Source of the DNA: Actinomycetospora corticicola
GTDB lineage: Bacteria; Actinomycetota; Actinomycetes; Mycobacteriales; Pseudonocardiaceae
Direction of reading: 5' to 3'
Assembly: GCF_013409505.1 (NCBI RefSeq)
Contig: NZ_JACCBN010000001.1
Coordinates: forward strand, 310,001 to 374,000
DNA length: 64,000 nucleotides
In this document: piece by piece, positions 59,291-64,000 of the stretch
Layout of the letters: each line of letters begins with the position of its first letter
Numbering within the stretch: the stretch's first letter is position 1
Notes under the pieces: generated by a model
What the model was told of the DNA's origin: nothing
Database searches by the model: none
The model's input: only the letters and a program-made list of their open reading frames with translations
Program-made: the position numbers and the translations under genes

Positions 59291-61654
59291 GTGCCAGGAT
59301 CGATTCTCGGAACTGCCGTCCGCCGCGTCGAGGACCCGGAGCTGATCCGCGGTCACGCCACGTACGTCGACAACATCGTTCCCCCGGGTGCCCTGCACGT
59401 CGTGTTCGTCCGCTCGCCGCTGGCGCACGCGCGGCTGGAGGGCGTGAGCGTCGACAAGGCCCGCGAGGCTCCCGGCGTCGTGGCGGTGCTGACCGCCGAC
59501 GACCTCGTCGACCTGCCCGACCATCGGCCGTTCATGGTCCTCAACGACGCCTGCGCCCGGCCGCTGCTCGCACGCGGGAAGGTGCGCTTCGTCGGCGACA
59601 TGGTGGCCGCGATCGTCGCGACGACCACGGCCGAGGCGGTCGACGCCGCCGAGCTGGTCGAGGTGGACTACGACCGGCTCGAGGCCGTCGTCGACCCCGA
59701 GGCCGCGCTCGCCGCCGACGCCCCGCTGCAGTTCGAGGAGCTCGGCTCCAACCTCGCGGCCGGGATGCGCGACGCCGAGGAGGTCGACCCGCTGGCCGAC
59801 GCCGACGTCGTGGTGCGCGCCCGCATCGTCAACCAGCGCCTCGCCGTCGCGCCCATGGAGGGCAACTCGGTGACCGCCGAGCCCGCCTCGGGCGACTACG
59901 ACGCCACCATCCACGTCTCCACCCAGATGCCGCACGGGCTGCGCGACCAGGTCGCGAAGCAGTGGGGCTGGGACCCCGAGCGCGTCCGCGTGATCGCCCC
60001 GCACGTCGGCGGCGGCTTCGGCGGTAAGGCCGGCCTCGCGCCGGAGCACGCCGTGGTCATCGAGCTGGCCCGCCGGCTCGGGCGGCCGGTCACCTGGACC
60101 GAGACCCGCAGCGAGAACCTCACCGCGATGCCGCACGGTCGCGGTCAGGTGCAGTACGCGGAGCTCGGGCTGCGGCGCGACGGGACCATCGTCGGCCTGC
60201 GCGCCCGGGTCGTCGGCGACGCCGGGGCCTACGCCGGGTTCGGCGGCGCCCTCGCGCTCGGCCCGACCCGCAACATGGCCCAGGGCGTCTACCGCATCCC
60301 CGCCATCTCCTACGGCGCCGCGGCCGCCCTCACCACGACGACGCCGGTGGGCGCCTTCCGCGGGGCGGGTCGCCCCGAGGCCGCGGCCATGCTCGAGCGG
60401 ATCATGGACCTCGCCGCGCTCGAGCTCGACGTCGACCCCGCCGAGCTGCGCCGCCGGAACTTCCTCGCCCCCGACCAGTTCCCGTACACCACCGTCACCG
60501 GCTCGCTCTACGACTCCGGCGACTACGCCAAGCCCCTCGACGAGGCGCTGCGTCTCGCTGGGTACGACGAGCTCCGGGCCGAGCAGGCCCGTCGTCGGGA
60601 ACGGGGCGACCGCGTGGTGCTCGGCATCGGCCTCGGGGTCTACGTCGAGGTCACCGCGGGGGGCGCGGCGCAGGAGTACGGGAAGGTCAGCGTCGACGAC
60701 GACGGCGGGGCGACCGTCGCGGTGGGCACGTCGGGGCACGGGCAGGGGCACGCGACGTCGTTCGCGATGATCGTCGCCGACCGGCTCGGCATCCCGATGG
60801 AGCGCATCCGCTTCGTCCAGTCCGACACCGCGGCCGTCCCGCACGGCGGCGGCACGGGCGGCTCGCGGTCGCTGCAGCTCGCCGGGTCGAGCGTGCTCGT
60901 CGCCGCCGACACGGTCCTCTCCCGCGCGCGCGAGGTGGTCGCGTCGGTCTTCGAGGCCGCTCCGGAGGACATCGCGGTTCTCGACGACGGGTCGGTCGGC
61001 GTGGCAGGCGTCCCCGGCCGGTCGATGACGTGGACCGAGGTCGCCGCCGCCGCGCACGAGCAGGGCGTGTCGCTGGCCGAGGCGCGCGACGAGTCGCAGC
61101 CGGGCGCGACCTACCCGTTCGGCGCGCACGTCAGCGTCGTCGAGGTCGACCTGGACACGGGGCGGGTCACGCCCACCCGGCACATCGCGGTCGACGACTG
61201 CGGGCGCGTGCTCAACCCGACCCTGGTCGCCGGTCAGCAGCACGGCGGGCTGGTGCAGGGCATCTCGCAGGCGCTGTGGGAGGGCTTCTCCTACGACGCC
61301 GACGGCAACCCGGTGACGGGCTCGTTCGCCGCCTACCTGCTCCCGACCGCCGCGGAGCTGCCCACCTTCGAGGCCGCCTCCACCGAGACCCCGACCCCCT
61401 ACAACCCGCTCGGCGCGAAGGGGATCGGCGAGGCGGCGACGATCGGGTCGACGCCGGCCGTGCAGAACGCGGTGGTCGACGCGCTCGCGCACCTCGGCGT
61501 CCGGCACGTCGACATGCCGCTCACCCCGGACCGGGTCTGGCACGCGATCCGCGACGCCGAGGCCGGGACGCTCGCCGACCCGTGGTCGGAGCCGCCGGCG
61601 GTGTTCGCCACCCTCCCGGTCCGCGGCGCCTCGGCCGACCCGGAGGCGGCGTAG
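59291..61654 (+). CDS. Molybdopterin-binding large subunit, form II CoxL-like
   Basis: The 787-residue protein (GTG start) belongs to the xanthine oxidase/CO dehydrogenase large-subunit family. The start [20 protein letters not shown] is typical. The molybdopterin region has [16 protein letters not shown] (about 238-253), and the active-site loop has [12 protein letters not shown] (about 352), the form II signature rather than form I AYxCSFR. The catalytic Glu is in [10 protein letters not shown] (about 713). Form II proteins act on aldehydes, purines or other aromatic rings. The FAD and 2Fe-2S subunits are not in the window. Confidence 0.92.
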   Translation: MPGSILGTAVRRVEDPELIRGHATYVDNIVPPGALHVVFVRSPLAHARLEGVSVDKAREAPGVVAVLTADDLVDLPDHRPFMVLNDACARPLLARGKVRFVGDMVAAIVATTTAEAVDAAELVEVDYDRLEAVVDPEAALAADAPLQFEELGSNLAAGMRDAEEVDPLADADVVVRARIVNQRLAVAPMEGNSVTAEPASGDYDATIHVSTQMPHGLRDQVAKQWGWDPERVRVIAPHVGGGFGGKAGLAPEHAVVIELARRLGRPVTWTETRSENLTAMPHGRGQVQYAELGLRRDGTIVGLRARVVGDAGAYAGFGGALALGPTRNMAQGVYRIPAISYGAAAALTTTTPVGAFRGAGRPEAAAMLERIMDLAALELDVDPAELRRRNFLAPDQFPYTTVTGSLYDSGDYAKPLDEALRLAGYDELRAEQARRRERGDRVVLGIGLGVYVEVTAGGAAQEYGKVSVDDDGGATVAVGTSGHGQGHATSFAMIVADRLGIPMERIRFVQSDTAAVPHGGGTGGSRSLQLAGSSVLVAADTVLSRAREVVASVFEAAPEDIAVLDDGSVGVAGVPGRSMTWTEVAAAAHEQGVSLAEARDESQPGATYPFGAHVSVVEVDLDTGRVTPTRHIAVDDCGRVLNPTLVAGQQHGGLVQGISQALWEGFSYDADGNPVTGSFAAYLLPTAAELPTFEAASTETPTPYNPLGAKGIGEAATIGSTPAVQNAVVDALAHLGVRHVDMPLTPDRVWHAIRDAEAGTLADPWSEPPAVFATLPVRGASADPEAA

Positions 61655-61681
61655 GTGGACGTGTAGGTGCGCTGCGCGCAT

Positions 61682-61721
61682 GTGAGCAGTAAAGGTCGCT
61701 ATCGCGACCTTCAGTGCTCAC
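61682..61721. repeat. PAL-A palindromic repeat, copy 8
   Basis: The 40-bp copy begins GTGAGCAGTAAAGGTCGC and ends GCGACCTTCAGTGCTCAC. The inner stem is GGTCGC/GCGACC instead of GGGGC/GCCCC. It holds the stop of the reverse-strand LuxR gene. GTGCGCTGCGCGCA precedes it. Confidence 0.9.
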
Positions 61722-63267
61722 ATGCGACCAGCACCTTCAGCTCGCTGAACAGCTCGGCGCGGCTCTCCGACCCGAGACGACGGCGGATGCGGGCCACGTG
61801 GTGCTCGACCGTCTTCGTCGACAGGAAGAGCCGGCCCGCGATCTCGCGGTAGGTCAGCCCCTCGAGGACGAGTTCGGCGATGTCGCGCTCGCGGTCGGTC
61901 AGCGTCGCCGACGCCTCGCGCCGGGCGCGGGTCACCGCGACGGTGCGGGAGGTCCCGGCGTCGGGAAGCGGCTCCGGGGCCGGGCCGGGGGCGGTCGGGA
62001 CCCGACCGGCCTGCAGCGCGCGGGCGCAGGCGAGGAGGGCGGCGGAGTCGGCGCGGTCGGTCGTGCGGATGGCGGCCTCGCCGGCGAGGCGGGCACCGTC
62101 CCACCCGAGCCCGACCGCGCGCAGGGCCGTCGCGGTCGCCGTCACGGCGTCGGCGTCGATGTCGCCGGCGAGCACCGCCAGCCACACGCGGGCGGCGCGG
62201 GCGGGGGCGACGGCGCGGTCGTTGGCCTGCGCGGCGTCCTCGAGGGCGGCCGCGTGGGCGCGGGCGGCGTCGTGGTCGTCGGCGGTGATGGCGGCGTGCA
62301 GCCGCGCCCAGTGCCAGGCGGTCGACCACGACGGCGGGTCGCCGAGGGCCGCGAGCAGCGCGGTCGCCTCGGCGAGGTGCGGGTCGACCCACCGACCCTC
62401 GCCGAGCCGGGCCGCGGCGATCGCGAGTTCGCCGACCGGCAGCAGGCAGTAGAGGTCGACCGGGTGGCGGAGCAGCGCCTGGCGTGCGCTGGCCCAGAGG
62501 TCCAGCAGCCGGCGGGTGTCCCCGGCGCGGCGGGCCAGGGCGACCTCGCACGCGACGGTCATCAGCGCGTCGCGCGGCTCCGGGGTGCCCGGGAGGTCGT
62601 CGGCGACCGCCAGCGCGGCCCGGGCGGCGGCCTCGTCGTCGCGGAGCATCGCCGACCAGGCCCGCAGGAGCACGTGGCGGCGGCGCAGGGCGGGACCGCC
62701 TAGATCGGCGTCGACGGCGAGGTCGAGCAGCGGCTCGGCGAGCTCGGGCTCCCCGCGGTGCAGCGCGAGCAGGGCACCGAGCGCGGCGGGGGAGTCGGCG
62801 GCCGGGCTCTGTTCCCCCGAGGCGGCGAGCGAGGTCGTCGCGCGGACGAGCAGGGACAGCGACGTGCCGGCGGTGCGGTCGCGCCCGTCGATCGAGGCGA
62901 GGAGGCCCTCGGCGGTCAGCGCGTCCGCACCGTCGCGCAGTCCGGGCAGGACGTCGTCGGCGGGGGCGACGGCGGCGCGCGCCTCCGCGGGGGAGCCGGT
63001 CCCGAGCAGGCTCACCACCGCACCCGGCGTGCCCGCGCCCTGGCGGGCCAGCCAGCGGTGCACCTCGGCGGCCCGGGCGAGCAGCCCGCGCTGCGGGAGG
63101 ACCGCCGCGAGCACCCGGGCGCCGAGGAGGCGGTCCGGACCGTCCCCCGTGCGCAGCGCGTCGTCGGCCAGCCGCAGCGCGGTGTCCGAGTCGCCGGCGA
63201 GCGCCGCGCGGGCGGCGGCCGCTCCACCGCCGGGCAGGTCGACCGGGGCGGGGTCGGGGGCGGTCAC
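61711..63267 (-). CDS. LuxR-type regulator, paralogue of the one at 29378
   Basis: The 518-residue protein has the same layout as the 29378 LuxR: an Ala/Leu/Arg-rich helical array, then the HTH LTDRERDIAELVLEGLTYRE, IAGRLFLSTKTVEHHVARIR and RRLGSESRAELFSELK. The GTG start overlaps the stop of the Hsp70-tail gene in GTGA, again like the first pair. The final residues VACEH are encoded by PAL-A copy 8. Its targets are probably outside the window. Confidence 0.88.
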   Translation of the reverse strand: MTAPDPAPVDLPGGGAAAARAALAGDSDTALRLADDALRTGDGPDRLLGARVLAAVLPQRGLLARAAEVHRWLARQGAGTPGAVVSLLGTGSPAEARAAVAPADDVLPGLRDGADALTAEGLLASIDGRDRTAGTSLSLLVRATTSLAASGEQSPAADSPAALGALLALHRGEPELAEPLLDLAVDADLGGPALRRRHVLLRAWSAMLRDDEAAARAALAVADDLPGTPEPRDALMTVACEVALARRAGDTRRLLDLWASARQALLRHPVDLYCLLPVGELAIAAARLGEGRWVDPHLAEATALLAALGDPPSWSTAWHWARLHAAITADDHDAARAHAAALEDAAQANDRAVAPARAARVWLAVLAGDIDADAVTATATALRAVGLGWDGARLAGEAAIRTTDRADSAALLACARALQAGRVPTAPGPAPEPLPDAGTSRTVAVTRARREASATLTDRERDIAELVLEGLTYREIAGRLFLSTKTVEHHVARIRRRLGSESRAELFSELKVLVACEH

Positions 63268-64000
63268 GAGGCCGTCCCGGTGGTCGGGGCCGCGCTCCCG
63301 GAGGGCGCGGGTCCGGAGGCGACCGGGGTCTCGGCGGTCGGGGCGGCCGCGCTCGACGGCGCCTGCGCCACGGGGCTCGCGACGTCGGGCGACGGTGCCA
63401 CCGCGGCGGGGGCGGGGTTCCCGACGACGGGTGAGGGCGCGGCCGGAGCGGCCGGTGCGGCGGGGGCCGGAGCGAGGGCCGCCGGTGCGGCGGCCCCGGC
63501 CTGCGGCCGCAGGTTCTGCGCGGTCGGCGTCCGGGAGGAGCGGGTGGTCGTGGTCGTGGCCGGGCGCCGTGTGGTCGTGCCGGTCGGCGACGAGCTCCCC
63601 GAGGTCTCCGTAGCGGCCTGCCCGCCCACGGAAGGCTCGGTGGACGGCTCCGTCGCGGGGGAGGGGGCCGCAGGGGCGGTGGCCGCGAGGGGCGGCGCCG
63701 CCGGGGCCGCGGCCGGCGTGGGTGCGGTGGTGGTCGGGAGGGGGGTGCTCGTGGAGGTGCGGGCCGAGGTGAGCCCCGGGATCGGCACGGCGACGGCCAC
63801 GACGGCCAGCGCGATCAGGGCGACGGCCAGCAGGATCCAGGCGCGGTAGCGGCGCAGCGGGCCCACGGGGGCCAGGTCGCCGACCGGGGCGGCCGCCGTC
63901 GCGACCGGCGGGCGCGGCACGTCGTCCCCGACGATCCGGGGACGTTCCATCAGGGCCGTCGACCCCGACCGCGCGGGGCGCCGGAGCTCCTCCTCGGGAG
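63264..64000 (-). CDS. C-terminal part of a second membrane-anchored Hsp70-like protein (cut by right edge)
   Basis: The frame is open to the right edge. The first visible residues are PEEELRRPARSGSTALMERP. A single membrane helix follows (YRAWILLAVALIALAVVAVAV), and then about 180 residues of Ala/Pro/Thr-rich sequence (TRRPATTTTTRSSRTPTAQN). This matches the linker, helix and tail of the Hsp70-like protein at 30955, and it is coupled to a LuxR paralogue in the same way. The ATPase domain would lie beyond the window. A start at 63950 would make a stand-alone protein, which is less likely. Confidence 0.72.
   Translation of the reverse strand, partial: PEEELRRPARSGSTALMERPRIVGDDVPRPPVATAAAPVGDLAPVGPLRRYRAWILLAVALIALAVVAVAVPIPGLTSARTSTSTPLPTTTAPTPAAAPAAPPLAATAPAAPSPATEPSTEPSVGGQAATETSGSSSPTGTTTRRPATTTTTRSSRTPTAQNLRPQAGAAAPAALAPAPAAPAAPAAPSPVVGNPAPAAVAPSPDVASPVAQAPSSAAAPTAETPVASGPAPSGSAAPTTGTAS

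Noticed and set aside
1-64000. tRNA, rRNA, CRISPR, prophage or integrase genes
   Set aside because: No tRNA cloverleaf, rRNA core sequence, regularly spaced repeats, phage structural gene or tyrosine/serine recombinase was seen; the only mobile element recognised is the IS at 53613.

Overview
The window is very GC-rich, densely packed DNA with many GTG and TTG starts, genes joined by 4-bp ATGA/GTGA overlaps, and many TetR/LuxR regulators. This points to an actinomycete. Two gene sets resemble mycobacterial loci: an iniB-iniA-iniC-like dynamin operon, and a MoeY-like gene followed by a GAF-GGDEF-EAL gene in the order I recall for Rv1355c-Rv1354c. A member of the Pseudonocardiaceae is my best guess; that placement is inference. 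No rRNA, tRNA or CRISPR array was seen.

Layout. 0-4.4 kb: an MDR oxidoreductase (cut by the left edge) with a divergent TetR, an ABM monooxygenase, and a TetR/VOC/small protein/hydrolase run. 4.4-10.5 kb: a Ser/Ala-rich secreted protein, a Rieske lipoprotein with a membrane esterase, a Wzz-like protein, an SMP-30 protein and a YjbR protein. 10.6-18.2 kb: a DrrAB-type ABC exporter, TetR and NTF2-like genes around twin operators, a cation/proton antiporter, and a DHA2 exporter with its TetR. 18.2-19.5 kb: a decayed patch with an AraC remnant and an alcohol dehydrogenase remnant. 20-26.3 kb: an amidase, then a coupled trio (acyltransferase-like protein, E1-like/nitroreductase fusion, c-di-GMP enzyme). 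26.4-29.4 kb: an S9 peptidase and an AbiEi/DUF559 gene bracketed by two related hairpins. 29.4-37.9 kb: an envelope-stress-type locus in which LuxR and a membrane-anchored Hsp70 are divergent from IniB, IniA and IniC. 37.8-43 kb: mixed single genes. 43-52.5 kb: an IclR-controlled catabolic cluster (MFS, MmgE/PrpD, cyclase, CitE-type lyase, CaiB-type CoA-transferase, flavoprotein, dihydropyrimidinase-like amidohydrolase) with four matching operator sites. 52.5-61.7 kb: a SABATH-type methyltransferase, an IS1182-like element, TetR/aldo-keto reductase/hydrolase, a sirtuin, a YihY protein and a CoxL-like molybdoenzyme subunit. 61.7-64 kb: a second LuxR/Hsp70-tail pair running off the right edge.

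The most striking feature cuts across these regions. A 40-bp near-perfect palindrome (called PAL-A here) occurs at eight places (1.4, 41.4, 42.1, 52.5, 53.6/55.3, 58.2, 59.2 and 61.7 kb). Its centre varies with compensating changes, and it usually supplies the stop codon and last residues of the gene it abuts. One copy is split exactly at its central TATA by the IS element. A second hairpin family (PAL-B) brackets the AbiEi/DUF559 gene.
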